A program made the position numbers and the translations under genes. Shown one piece after another: positions 34,547 to 46,502 of a stretch of 64,000 bases of DNA. This DNA is from Scleroderma bovista (Eukaryota; Basidiomycota; Agaricomycetes; Boletales; Sclerodermataceae). The stretch lies in assembly GCA_037178675.1 (NCBI GenBank), contig JAYMGJ010000030.1, forward strand, positions 1 to 64,000, written 5' to 3'. Within the stretch, counting starts at the first letter, position 1, and each line of letters begins with the position of its first letter. Below the pieces are notes generated by a model that was given only the letters and a program-made list of their open reading frames with translations, ran no database searches and was not told the DNA's origin.

Positions 34547-36180
34547 TCACCGTGCATACTCATCAAACTTGGTAGCAACAGGCATTCCTGCATGAGCAAA
34601 GTTAATGGTACCACTCCTAAGCGAGTATATGACAACACCCGTGATGAATCCAGCGACAGGATACACAAGAAACACGAGCGGAAGCGAAGGCATGATGCTC
34701 TGGCGCTGAAAGACCCCATCAGTATCCGTATCAGTTACTGGCGAAAGGGTAATAACGCTTACAGGAAGCAGAACAAAGCCCTCTCCAGCAGTTTGTGCAG
34801 CACCTTGTGCCATTTCTGATTTATACTGGAAAATAGATATGAAAGATGTGATCATGCTCAGCACAGAGCATAAGATGGCGACCAAACCTCCAATCCAGGT
34901 TATAATGTCCAATTCTGGCAGGGTCATGAGCGTCACTGAAGCACTGAGGATGATGGCCGACTGTGGTTAGGAGATGAGTACAACTTTCAAAAACATGGAT
35001 GCGGCCCTCACCACAAGACATGCACATGCGCCAATGACGAATAGTGGAGCACTGCTCGGCGTAGCTGTGTTGTTCTCCACGTCAAAATGACTACTGTATC
35101 TCGCTCTGTCGACAAAGAGGAATGGGATCCCTAGGTCATAGTATGCCGACGACGATTTCCAGCACTGTGTGCAAGATTGGCATGTACTTTGCAGTGTGCA
35201 TATGGCTGATGTTGTGGGGTAGAGGTCTGTGCAGCCTGAGGTGCACCTCAGGCACTACTTCTCGGTGGCAATAGAGGTCATTTAGACCGGGTTTATTTGG
35301 CATGAAGAACCGGTCTCCAAGAGCAACCATCCGCACCGGTAAGTTCCGGATCATTTCTAAGATTAGCACCAATATTTATCACACGTTCATACGTATCAAT
35401 ACCCTTATCGATACCCTTATCCCTACCTCTCCGCATGCTCTCCACCATCCATCCACCATCTACATGCCCTCTGACCAGACCCAATTCAACTCTGCTCTCC
35501 TCTGGAGAGCATCTGCGATGGAGGTAGCAGCCCTTTCCTCCACCAAGTTTATCGTATAATAAATATGCAGTGTGTTCTTTTTTTCTGACGATTTCCCTTA
35601 CTTCCTCCTTGCTATGGTCCCCAAACCACCGCCTGGAATGCGAGCGGCTCTCCCCAGTACTACAAAGGGGATTGGTTGCCAATTCACGTCTCCTCGAAAG
35701 GTCAAAAATCCTTGAAAGACTAAAGCATTCGTTTCTTTTCCAGGTCAAAGCAGCAGGCGCCAGCGCCTTCTCACTCAGCTCAATGATCTCCTTCATCACA
35801 AGGTGGAATGTCAACCCCCTGCATCCGAAACGATTCAGGAAGCTCCCCTCGATACTGAGATAGAGATGATGGGTGTTCTTGACGTGGGAGAGGCCAGCAA
35901 CCATGAACAACCAGACTCCCAACCTTTCGTGCAATGGGCCCACCTTGACCATTTCTTCAGTAACTGGAAGTCCATTATTCCAACCATCATTCGTCCTTAT
36001 TTAGAATACCTTAGTGAGACGCTTGGCAAGCCCGTTGGAGTAGGGGTACGGAGGTGCATAGCATTGGTCAGCAGGTGTAGAACCACGGTGCAGTGGTTGT
36101 TTGTAGATATGGAGTCGAACCAGGAGAACCTTTCCTCACAGCCCACTCCAATGTGATGACGAGAGCAGATCCGAACCACA
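34547..36180 (-). pseudogene. multicopy membrane-protein gene of unknown function, decayed
   Basis: The minus-strand frame near 34547-34936 encodes two hydrophobic segments (GLVAILCSVLSMITSFISIF and LPLVFLVYPVAGFITGVVIY) with a charged loop, typical of the C-terminus of a mushroom-expanded membrane protein family. Upstream pieces (35293-35952) carry FGCRGLTFHLVMKEIIELSE, LTWKRNECFSLSRIFDLSRR and KGIDTYERVINIG. The exons are joined by probable short introns, but frames do not connect cleanly over the whole length. No domain name can be given. Confidence 0.35.
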
Positions 36181-36380
36181 CACAGTTGCAGCCATCAGCA
36201 CAGCAGTCACCGTAGTCCACAGCCATCCGCAGCAACAGAACACATGACCTACACGTGCACAGCAGTATATCAATAGTCAAATGAAACCACCAGAAAACAG
36301 CCAACCTGTCCCGTAGACGCTTACCAGAAAGAGACGGTAGAGGTTGTTTCATAGCCAAAACGTCTGCACCTCATACAGGC

Positions 36381-37277
36381 ATGAATACCCCAGGTACCGA
36401 CAGTGACTTCCAGCTGCTGTCGGACCAAGAACCACAGTCCCCACAGGATGTCGCATTGACAAGACCACTACCACCGTTGCTGCGACCTGATTTGCCACAA
36501 AGTCCTACTACAGCCGACTTCTCCCCAGTCCCACAGGCATTTCAGTCACTTCTCCAACAGATACATCTACTTGTCCCACGATCACAGCACATAGGCTCAT
36601 TACATAAACAGCCACAGCCTGCATGACGCAACCACAAAGCCATGATGGAGGTCAAACCCTTCCATGGCGAAGATAGCACTATGGAAAACCCCCAGGACTT
36701 CATCAAAGCGTTCAACCACACTATGAGAGAATGTACTACCATATTAACTGAGTACGAAAAGATAGAAGCACTCGCGGACTACATGGTCGGGGGATCGGCA
36801 GCCGAAGAGTGGTACAACGCACTCCCATCCGATTGCCAACTCTCATGGGACAAATTATGGTACGTGTTCGACCAAAGGTGGCCGCCCATCCAGAGAGCGG
36901 CGAAAATGATGAAGGATTACGAAAAGGAACTGCTGGAACTAACCCTAGTGGAAGAAGATATAGGAACCATCAAAACGAAGAGCGGAGTACAGGCATGGAC
37001 ACACGTCATCTGGGCCGAAGGAGCGCTGGCCCTTGCAAAGCTAGCCAAGGTCGAAAAAAGTGCTGTCTTGATCTGGCAGGTCAGGGAATGGCTACTGGAG
37101 ATGGTGCGAGATCTACTGGACGAAGAATATGTGAATTGGGAGATGTTTACAGGAGCAGTGAAGGGTCTAAGCACGGGGAAGCTGAAAGAGGGAAAGATAA
37201 AGTTAGAAAAGCGAAGGAAAGATGAAGAAGCAATGGAACGGAGGGTACGCGCGTCCGTCTCAGACATAACAAGCTGC
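36381..37277 (+). pseudogene. gypsy gag, N-terminal part
   Basis: A Pro/Gln-rich leader (MNTPGTDSDFQLLSDQEP) runs to a TGA at about 36624, where CGA would keep the frame. It is followed by the capsid-like VKPFHGEDSTMENPQDFIKA, ADYMVGGSAAEEWYNALPSD and LSWDKLWYVFDQRWPP (36650-36900) and a Lys/Glu-rich C-terminus. It is cut at 37277 by R1-4. Confidence 0.75.
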
Positions 37278-38538
37278 TGTGAGTCGAAGTGTGGATTTGG
37301 GTTGGAGTAATAACCCAAACACAACACCAACAAAGGACTACAAAAATGTGCGAGTGGTGGTTTACCTCCACGGTGTCCAGAGAGGATGTGCTGAGGAGGG
37401 GGGAAGGGGATCTACACCAACAGGGTGATGCAGACAGTGATGCAGGATACTCCTGGGGTACAGGAGTAATAGAAGACGAAGGGGATAGGGGTCTGGACTC
37501 TTCCTAAAGCCTAGGAAGTGTCAAAGTGGGGATTGGGTTGACTGAGGCTGAAACAGCGATACTAAACCTAGAGATTGGTGCAGCAAGGGGACAAGGGGGC
37601 TCCTGACGTCCAGAAGCAATGAGAGATGAAGGATTGACTGGCTAGACTCTGCTTGAGCCTAGAGAAATACTTGGACTTGAATAGATTGAATAAAACTTGA
37701 ATATCAGAGTCTTTAGACCTTCACTGAAGCCTACAAGACTCAAAGAGCTGAGGGGATACTGACTGAGAGAGTCTGAGAGAGGGATAATTTCGTGAAATTC
37801 AGTCTTTTTCACTGGGCTGAGCCCAGGGGTTTAAATACATGGGGGGGCACAGCATTAAAGTACAAAAAGAGAAGGGAGTAAGCAGAATTTGTCAAGGGTT
37901 GGTAAGGGATTGGTAAGAGCTTTGTAAGGGGTTTGTAAGTGATCAGTAAGCAATGGATAAGCAGGAATGAGTAAGCATAGGGAGCATGAATAAGCTGCTG
38001 AGTAAAGGAATGAGTAAGCTGCATGACAAGATTGATTGGTAAGGGAGTGAGTCATCAGCTGAGTAATATACCAAAAATGCGAAAGGGATAGAGTAATACT
38101 GATGACAAGAGAGCATCAGTAAGCAAGGGATGAGTCACTGCACAGCAGAAGGAGTCATTGATGCACAGCCTAAGAAGTTTGATGGGGGGGCTGTGTACCA
38201 TCAGGAATTTGATGGGACAACAATGGGGAAGATCTGAGATTAATAGGGGGATTGATCCGAGACAAAACAGCCACAAGAAGGGTACCAGGGGTCCAGAGGT
38301 CTTTTTGGGGGGTCAGCATACACTAAGGTATAGTGCATGTGTTCTAGCGCCGCTGAAGTGCAACCATGGGCTCCCTTGACGAGCTCTCTTCTGGGAAAGA
38401 ACGAGAGAGGGTTCTTCTTCCTAATAGCACTATAAAGTGGGGGGGAATAACTGTCATGGTGCTGGGGGACGTCGTCTGAAAGTAGGGAAGCGGATAGAGT
38501 ACTGAATTTGACGCATCCAGGGAAGTGAGACAAATGAC

Positions 38539-38879
38539 TGAGACAACCCTAAGGGACAAGCCCAAGGAACTATCACACAAGCTCTGAGGAGGGATAGAAG
38601 TCGAGTCTTAGAGCATAAACCCAAAGAGAGCTCGAATGGAGAGCTCCAGGGTGCTGGATTCACCAGTACATATACTACAGAGCATGCACCAGGCATGAGG
38701 TATACATGAGACTACAGCATGTATGTAGGTAGTGGTATGACATCAAGGGTGTAGGTATGGCTACCAGAAGACATACATGAGGCAAGGGACTAGGCTACCT
38801 ATAGCGTTCCAGGTTGTAACCAGGTTAGGATGTTATCTAATCACAGATTAGGTAAGATAAAAAGTCATGGTCCATTACA
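38539..38879. mobile_element. R6: small solo LTR nested in R1-4 (341 bp)
   Basis: Comparison with R1-1 and R1-3 shows extra DNA here, starting TGAGACAACC and ending CCATTACA, between ATGAC (38534-38538) and ATAAC (38880-38884), a 5-bp duplication with one change. It splits the LTR reading frame. TG...CA ends suggest a solo LTR; no other copy is in the window. Confidence 0.65.
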
Positions 38880-38882
38880 ATA

Positions 38883-39213
38883 ACAGAGGAAGATGGACAT
38901 GGCAAGTATCTGGGAGGAAGGGACCATAGGCTGAGGGCTCAGGGGACACAGAGATGACCAGAGAAGATGTCTCAAGCTTGACAATAGACCTAAGATGACC
39001 AAAGTACGTCCTTGATGCAGGACTGACGAGGAGAACGCACTGACCGAGAATGAGAGGGACTGAGGGAGCAGGCTGGGAAGATATGTGCCAGGCAGTGCAT
39101 GGGAACTCTGGGAGAGGCTGTCCTAAGAGCAGGACATAGTGGAGATCTGCAGCAATAGCGGAGAAATGATCCAGAGACAATACGGACTCCATAGTGAGCG
39201 ATGAAGCGAACAT
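38883..39213 (-). pseudogene. LTR-embedded reading frame, R1-4 copy, split by R6
   Basis: Open from FASSLTMESVLSLDHFSAIA to CHVHLPL, then interrupted by the R6 insertion. The rest (VSLPWMRQIQYSI) lies beyond R6 near 38454-38530. Confidence 0.5.
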
Positions 39214-39724
39214 CTGGATTGCGGGGGGAATATCTCTGTGGGAAATGAACAGATTTGTGTCGGAACTTGCCAGGCAGATAGACCACGTTCTAGGCTCTCT
39301 GATGGTATAGTCACGTGCCTGATAGCTTCAGAAACAATGGAGCTATTCAAAATATCGGAATGCCGGCACTGGGCACCTAAAAATGACATTTGGGCACTAA
39401 AAATCATTTCTTCTCTTTCTCCTTCATTTCTCCTTCAATTCTTCGGCTTCTTTGATCGTTCTGGTATGGGAGTTGGACTGCAGACATGTGCATTCCTTTC
39501 TCATACCACAATTGATGTTATTCCTTCAGTTTCTCCTGCTTCTTGGCGGTTCTCGTGCGATAGGTGACTGTCTGCATTGGCATTCGTCTCTCACATCAGG
39601 ATAGTCTTCTTGTGCGATAGATGGCTACGATGAGGGTCCGTCATGCTTATCCTTCACATAAGGATCATTCGATATAGGTGTTATCTTCCATGTTCACTGT
39701 ACCAAACCTGTTTGGTGCATGACA

Positions 39725-40244
39725 CCACCTACAGCACACATCCATCGCACCCACCATACGCAACTCTGCGAACACAGTGCCCACAACTTCGCCCACAACT
39801 ACCCGCTTTGCAGTCCAGCAAAGACCAAGACAACAGGTCTACAACATGGCCGAACCAGTAACTGAGGCACAGAGAGAAGCACTCAACATTGTCAACACGT
39901 ACGAACACCAGCCCCCCACAACAGCGGGACGCCAGGCACATCAAACACAAACCACACAGTGGCTCTCAAAACACGGTGAAAACTCCCGCGTTAACGAAAC
40001 AACTCCATACCCACTAACGCTGGGAATAGCCCCCATCTGTTCGGGCGAATGTTTCAAGTGTGGAACCCATGGTCACAATGGCAGACAATGCCCAGTTCCC
40101 CCCGGAGACGCATCCCGCTTGAGCAACAAGGAGGCAGCATGGCGCGCGATTTGTAACCGAGTTCTAGGAGCCTATAACAAAGGAAAGGACGTGGAAGTCA
40201 GGCTCGTACTCTTAGAGGAGGGAAATGGGGAAGGGTCGCTGTAA
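39725..40244 (+). pseudogene. gypsy nucleocapsid with CCHC zinc knuckle
   Basis: It contains CFKCGTHGHNGRQC (about 40050-40095), a classic CX2CX4HX4C knuckle, preceded by a Thr/Pro/Gln-rich stretch. The frame ends at TAA 40242-40244; protease follows in another frame about 25 bp on, as expected for gag/pol separated by a frame change. Confidence 0.75.
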
Positions 40245-40270
40245 CAGATGGAACAACGACCTCTCGGACT

Positions 40271-41354
40271 ATGCAGACTTCGTCAGTAGCTTCTAGCAGC
40301 TCCTTTGTACCATCATATGATTCTACCAACACTGTCAACCTCTATGCAATTGAATCAGATTCTAAGGAGCACACCACCGAAGTCCCGCAGAAAACCGTCC
40401 CATTCATACATCATATTGAACTAAGAAACACGACAGGCGAAGTGATACAGACACGAGCACTCTTCGACGACGGCGCCATGACAAGTGCCATGTGTACAAC
40501 GGTGTTCCGCACCGTTAAACACTGCCTCAAAGGGTGGAAAATGTCAATGCAAACAGTATGAATGGCAAATGGGGTAACAACGAGAGCGGAGGCAGAATGG
40601 ACAGGCAATATAAACGTTAAAGGTGTGGAGATAAAAGGGTCCTTCTTGGTGTTCGACAGCGGTGGAGGATGGGTGTTCCTACTCGGAAAACCACTCTTAA
40701 AAGAACTTTGGGCTGTACACGATTATCATGAGGATACCATCAAGATCAGTGACGATAAGATGCACACCATGCTTACCAACCAGTACCACAACCTGAGGTA
40801 TCTCCGGATGGTCGGCGAGCAGAAACTTACCCTCGATGTCAAACAAGTCCCGCAGAGCCACGAACATAAATACTCTAGATGGACACGAGTACAGGAGAAA
40901 CCTGCCGAGCATGACAAGAGCGCACAAGACCAGTACGACACGGTAGACGATTCAACCAAAGAACTCATAACAACAGCATATGCAACACAAGCTGAGCAAC
41001 AGAACCTAACTACGCCATTCACAAGACAGACAAACCCGTTTAACCAACAACGAGTCAAGTACATCGTCAGGAACGTCAAGATCGGGGACAACATCACACA
41101 GGACGAACGAGCACAGGTCGAGACACTGATAACGGAATACACTGATGTTTTCGCTTGCTCTCTGTCCGAAGTACTACTAATACCAGACGCTAGGGTAGAC
41201 CTAAATGTACCAAGAGACACAAAGTTCAACACAAATATACGGCAACGGCCACTAAGCCCACCGCAGAAACAGTACATACACAAGTGGGTCAAACAAATGC
41301 TAGACGCTAACATGATAGAACGAGCAGATATAACACAAATCAAACACACGGCAC
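40271..41354 (+). pseudogene. gypsy protease and start of reverse transcriptase
   Basis: The retropepsin active site reads ALFDDGAMTSAMC (about 40458-40500), with DDG in place of the common DTG/DSG. A TGA near 40560 (CGA expected) splits it from VFDSGGGWVFLLGKPLLKEL. The RT linker YIHKWVKQMLDANMIERADI precedes the R3b insertion at 41355. Confidence 0.7.
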
Positions 41355-41630
41355 TGAAAAGATAACAATGTGTTTGGGTGGCTGCTCCCTCAGATGAGGT
41401 GCATTCGACCCAGGGACTTCTGGAGGTCTGGCAAGGCTCCCAAGGACTAAGGAGACTAAGAAACTAGAGAGTGGAAGGGTGGTTCAGTCACTCCAAGACT
41501 GAGCTCAAAGATATACACTGAAGAGAAGGATTTTGTGTTTAGTAAGCTAAGTACAAGCCTACATAGCTAAGGTAAGAGTCCAGTATCAGTACTACCAATC
41601 TACACACCCAGAGACAGGACTGTCTCTACA
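41355..41630 (-). mobile_element. R3b: solo LTR, family R3 (276 bp)
   Basis: On the plus strand it begins TGAAAAGATAACAATG and ends CTGTCTCTACA. Flanks are GCAC (41351-41354) and GCGC (41631-41634), one CpG-type change apart. Removing it rejoins the RT frame as IKHTAPTVLTQ. Confidence 0.85.
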
Positions 41631-41634
41631 GCGC

Positions 41635-42540
41635 CCACAGTATTAACCCAGAAAACACACAGCAGCACAGGAGCCATGACACTCGAAGAATTACAAGCAG
41701 AGGTCAATAGACAATGCCAAGTAGCAGGCATATGCCCACCGTTCAACGCGACACAAATACCAACAGCGCACGACGAAAACACAATGTCAAAGACAACAAC
41801 TGAGCCGTTGAAATGGAGAGTCACACAAAACTTCGCTGAGCTCAACAAAGTAACCCAAGTGCCACTGCTACATCAAGGGGACATACGAGCCAAGCAACAA
41901 CGGCTAAGCGGACACAAATTTGTTTCAATCTTCGACTTCGCGTCGGGGTTCTACGCGATAGAAGTACCACAAGAATGGCGACAATACTTAGCATTCTTTA
42001 TCGAAGGAGACAGATACTTTTGGTACAATAGGATGCCAATGGGATGGACGGGAGCTCCAACAATGTTCTCCAGTGTAGTCATGGAACACTTGCACGACCT
42101 ACTAGCTGACAACACTCTAGAATTGTTTGTTGACGACGGAGGAACAGCAGACGACACATTTCAAGGCATGATGAACAAACTGAAATGCATATTTCAAAGA
42201 TGCAGGGAACACAGCATGTCGCTATCGCCCACCAAGTGCTGACTATTCATGACTGAAACAACTTTTGCAGGAGCCACGGTATGACCACACAGAGTACAAC
42301 CAGACTTAGCAAAGTTAACCGCAGTCGTTAACTGGGCACAACCAGACGATGCATTAAATCTAGTTTCGTTCTTAGGACTAACAGGCCATTTCAGAGATCT
42401 CATCTGCGGATACGCCAAAGTCGAAGGCCCACTCTGGGACCTTCTAAAGAGCGTTGACTTACCAAAACTGCTGACCAAAACAACCTACCGCAGAACTATG
42501 GCAACCTACAAACTGTGAGAGAAGTGGACAGCAGCGCACA
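41635..42540 (+). pseudogene. gypsy reverse transcriptase
   Basis: Motifs include WRVTQNFAELNKVT, FVSIFDFASGFYAIEVPQE, FWYNRMPMGWTGAPTMFSSV and LELFVDDGGTAD, with FVDD in place of the usual YxDD. The frame is then interrupted by three TGA codons (about 42239, 42282, 42516) with otherwise continuous sequence (LVSFLGLTGHFRDLICGYAK between them). Confidence 0.75.
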
Positions 42541-44636
42541 CGACAGCGTTCCTGAACCTCAAAACAGCGCTCACAAGTCAACCAGTTCTACATGCACCAA
42601 GATACGATGACACACCATTCATTGTTACCATGGACGGATGCCAAGAAGGTCTAGGAGCAGTCCTCACACAACGAACCAGTATACAAACCCCAGCAGGCAA
42701 AATGGTCACAAAAACCCTACCAATTGCATTCGCATCGAAGCGCACATCCACATCAGAATGGAATTACAAGCCCTTTCTCTTAGAATTTGCTGCGCTGAAA
42801 TTTGGCCTAGATCACTTTTCGGACATCATATGGGGATACCCAGTCGAGATCGAAACCAATTGCCAAGCATTGAAGGACGTCCTGTCAAACACACAAGCCT
42901 CGGCAACACATGCGCGATGGCGTGATGGCATCATCGCACACAACATTGTCGCAGTGTGGCACATACCAGGCCGCCTCAACATAGTCGCAGATGGACTAAG
43001 CCGACAGTGGGACCACACTGAACACACCATCACCCAAGAGGACGGCAGCGAGTGGTCTGTCAACCCAGACCCAGAGGCAATAATGGGTCTGGTCAATGAC
43101 ATATTCACACTGGATAAGCTGGACCATACATACCAAATCCTACGAGAGCGCTTCACTAACGAACCATGGTATCTAGAGGTCATAGATGCCATTCTCAATG
43201 TAGACACGAAAACATCAGTACAAGACTGCAACAGAGCAAGACATAGGGCATCACAATACATGATTGACAACGGCAAACTGTGGCACTTGCATGGCGGCAC
43301 CAGCATACGACCAAGAAGCCGCGTAGAGTGTATCTCCCGTGCCAAAGCAGAAGTAAAAGCTGAACACCTACACAGTACAGCAGGACACTGGGGAAGAGAT
43401 GCCTTGAAAATAATGCTCATGGACAAGTACCACTCCCCGAAACTAGACATATCAATCATGAAGGCCATACAAAACTGCGGGCAGTGCAAGAACTTCGGCA
43501 CCACAAAAATTCACGCCCTGCTGGAACCAATAACTAGACGACACCCATTTGAACTCCTCATCGGCGACTATCTATCTATGCCAACAGGCAAAGGCGGTTA
43601 CCACACCCTTGGGCTATACCTCGACACCTTCTCCCAACACCTGTGGGTCATGAAATTCAAAACGGCGGGCACAGCAAAGACTACAGTGGACAGCCTCTCA
43701 ACCATATTCAATGCATACACAGCGGCAGAAGCCTTTATGTCAGATGGCGGGAAACACTTTGACAACATGATGGTCAAAGAATTCTGTGCTAAGTGGTCTT
43801 GCACACATCACGTTGTTGCAGCATACTCACCATGGATCAATGGCCTCGTAGAGGGCACCAACAAGCTACTCTTACATGTCCTCAAACGGCTCTGTGCCCC
43901 GAACCTCAATGAAGATGAGTACAATGCCATCACATGGGAAAAACTACCCAAAACTTGGACAGACCATCTTGACGATGCAGTGCGAGCCCTCAACAACCAG
44001 TTGCTCCCAGCACTGAAGCACACACCAAAAGAACTGCTACTAGGTTTAGTGGTAGACACCAAACGTACAGAACCAACTGACAGTACAACGCAGGTCATGG
44101 CAGTCCAAGCCGCAATACACATGGCGTATGTAGCACAACAACGGTTAGATGGGTACGACGAAGCAATACGTCACGCTCTGAAATGGAAAGCAACATTTGA
44201 CAAGCGCGTCCTGCAAAGACACCCAGGCGAGGTCGTGTTCATGAAGGGTCAACTAGTACAGGTCTACCATAACGACCTAGACTACACGTTTAAGACAGAA
44301 CGGAAACTACTACCCAAGTGGTCCCAGCCACATTGGGTGACAGAACGGCTACGCAATTCTTACCGACTCGAGACACTAACTGGCCACTCTCTAACAGGTC
44401 TATACAACGCACGGTCATTACGCATGTTCGTACCTAAAGAAGGCTCACCACTACATATAGCACAACAAGAGTATATGCAACAAATACACGGGGAGGGTGA
44501 CACCAGAATGGACAGAGATATAGATGAAGAAGGGGAACAGGTGACCCCATGCACCTACTTAGGCCGTCTTACATGGCCACCCGAAGGTGAAAATCAGCCG
44601 AGTGTCACGGGCCAGCGGATGGTAGCCCAGGAATGA
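42541..44636 (+). CDS. gypsy RNase H and integrase, longest intact part of pol
   Basis: RNase H begins at VTMDGCQEGLGAVLTQ (about 42626), with ASKRTSTSEWNYKPFLLEFA and VEIETNCQALKDVL. Integrase has the zinc-binding HLHSTAGHWGRDAL...CGQC (43368-43500) and the core D-D-E: LLIGDYLSMPTG, AFMSDGGKHFD and WINGLVEGTNKLLL (43560-43870). A C-terminal PKWSQPHWVTERL, RNSYRLETL precedes the stop at 44634-44636. All three catalytic residues are present and the frame is open for over 660 codons, although upstream stops prevent translation. Confidence 0.8.
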
Positions 44637-46500
44637 TTTGTTATCGATTGGTACGGATGGGCTACATATTTAGATATTATCACAATGTACTAGGGGTGGG
44701 CTAGGGTGTCAATTAAGGGAAGGGTAGATAGGTCAAATTAGGTATTGTCATGGAATCATATGAATGAGCCCAGAAAGTATTTACACATTAAGACGGGCAC
44801 ATAATTTGTGATCGCTATGTCATTCAGGTGGGCCCAGGCCTGCCTCTCATGCATGTCAATGGATGAGCCCATATTGTGTTATCATGTAGGTGTATAGGTG
44901 AGCTTAACTAAATCAGTATAGCACGGAGGACACCTATGCACAAATGGCACTGCGGTACGTACTGTGGGTCAGGTGGAAATGCCGCGGGATTGATGTAACT
45001 ACTGTAGATTAGGTGTAGGTACAACTAGCATATAAAACCAATGTTTGGAGAAAAGGATGCCTAATATGGAAATGGTACACAGCAGCTACCGCGGGTTAGG
45101 TGTCACTACAACCCCATGCACCTACGGCTGTCTTACAAAGTCACACAGGGCAGAACTGGGGTAAGACCGTGGTATGTGCCACAGGTTAGGTATCCACCAC
45201 CGCAGTCAGGTGCAAAAATGTAGGTATATAGGTGAGATAGCCCAAATTAGTACAACACAGGGGACATTGGCATGCATGTGGTATCTTGGTAATAGCTACC
45301 TGGAGCCATCGCAGATAAGATGAAACAGCCGCGGGTGAGGTGTACCGTGGGTAGGGTGTCACTATGGCTGGTGAGGTCCAACAACCACAGGATAGTTGTA
45401 ACTACAGCTGATTAGGTGTCACTACCGCGGATAAGGTGTAGCTATCGGGGGAGGGGTGTAACCACTGCGGGTTGGGTGTCATTACTGCGGGTAGGGTGTC
45501 ACTCCCACGGATAAGGTGTGACTATCATGGATATGGTGTAACCACCGCAGGTGAGTTTTAAAAACTGCGGGTAAGGGGTGATTATAACGGATTAGATGTG
45601 AGTATCACGGGTAAGGTGAGCAGGTGATGTGCAATAATGGGTAGGGTGGGCACTGAATCATGTTAGGTGTCCCTCCCATGGACCTGAGGGTCACTACCGT
45701 GGGTCTATGTATCACTACTGCGGGTAAGATGTCACTACCACAGGATAAATTTAACTACCGCAGTTTTTGTGTGGTTGAAACAAACATTTGTAAAAAGGAA
45801 ATACTGCACCATATAAACAGTTTGGTGAAATTTAGCATATAGGTTTATGCCGTATAAAGGAAGCATCAATTACAATCTAACCTTAGCGTGTGTGGCTGGC
45901 TCCACACGTGGCAAATATTACAGTGGTATTAACTGGCAGTGTTAACCGTGGCGGAGCTTTCACCACGCCAGAGTTTTCACTGTGGCAGAGTTATGTGAAG
46001 CAGGTGTTAAAATGAAATTTCCAATATGATTTGGTTCACAATTGTCACAATGTTATGTTGTATACCAATGCAACCGTGGTACCTTCTGGAGAGAGGTAGA
46101 ATGATACCGCAAGACAAATGAAAAGGATTAGGCCGTGAAAAATACCATTGATTAGGAATCATTTACTAGGAACTAGGAAACACCTGGTGATGAGTGGGTT
46201 AGGCTCATGTTGGCATACCTTGGCTGTGAAATGATTACCAGCATGTGCACATAGCCGCGGGTACAATACTATTTCTTAGGTGAAACAAATAAATTGCATG
46301 TAAGTATGGGACAAAATGTATTTCATACATATTAATTAACAAAAGGAAACATAGTTCATTCGCACAAAGAAGTGTTGCAAAAAAAAATATACAAACAAAG
46401 ATGGATGCTGGAATGGTCAAACAAAAGTATCTAACATAACCAGTGTACATAAAAGATAGTCTGTGAAAAGGAAAATGGTATGGAAATGAAGATAAAGGTA
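44637..46500. repeat. CCGCGG-type repeat array, probable subterminal region of a KDZ element
   Basis: From about 44950 to 45770 a unit of about 20 bp, roughly ACCGCGGGTAAGGTGTCACT, recurs more than fifteen times with variants (ACTGCGGGT, ACCGTGGGT, ACCGCGGATAAGG, CCACGGATAAGG). Sparser CCGCGG sites continue to the KDZ gene (46254, 46555, 48820, 49100, 49170, 50937, 56142, 56175, 56586, 56938, 60910). The flanks 44637-44950 and 45780-46500 contain no gene that I can see. The array is immediately 3' of Z2. Confidence 0.65.
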
Positions 46501-46502
46501 CT

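Larger units (their letters stand above)
37278..39724 (-). mobile_element. R1-4: R1 LTR (inverted) carrying a nested R6 LTR
   Basis: The ends are TGTGAGTC at 37278 and GCATGACA at 39724, inverted relative to R1-1. Flanks are CTGC (37274-37277) and CCAC (39725-39728), which differ but are the two possible single CpG-decay products of CCGC. Its length is about 2.1 kb without R6 (38539-38879). It separates gag from nucleocapsid of the gypsy element. Confidence 0.75.
36381..44636 (+). mobile_element. Ty3/gypsy-type retrotransposon internal region, LTRs not found
   Basis: Gag, nucleocapsid, protease, reverse transcriptase, RNase H and integrase follow in gypsy order. The element is cut by R1-4 (37278-39724, itself cut by R6) and R3b (41355-41630). 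I could not find a direct repeat of matching ends on the two sides, so the LTRs are lost or too diverged. Several TGA codons break the polyprotein. It continues at 44637 into DNA that belongs to the next region. Confidence 0.8.

Noticed and set aside
37278..39724. R1-4 as a recombination product because its flanks differ
   Set aside because: Gypsy coding continues across it, and CTGC/CCAC are explained by CpG decay of CCGC.
42812..43504. 230-codon frame antisense to gypsy pol
   Set aside because: It is a shadow of the conserved RNase H/integrase frame on the plus strand.
44637..45040. 3' LTR of the gypsy element starting at TGTCACGG (44601)
   Set aside because: No matching copy lies upstream of gag and the coding frame continues past that point.
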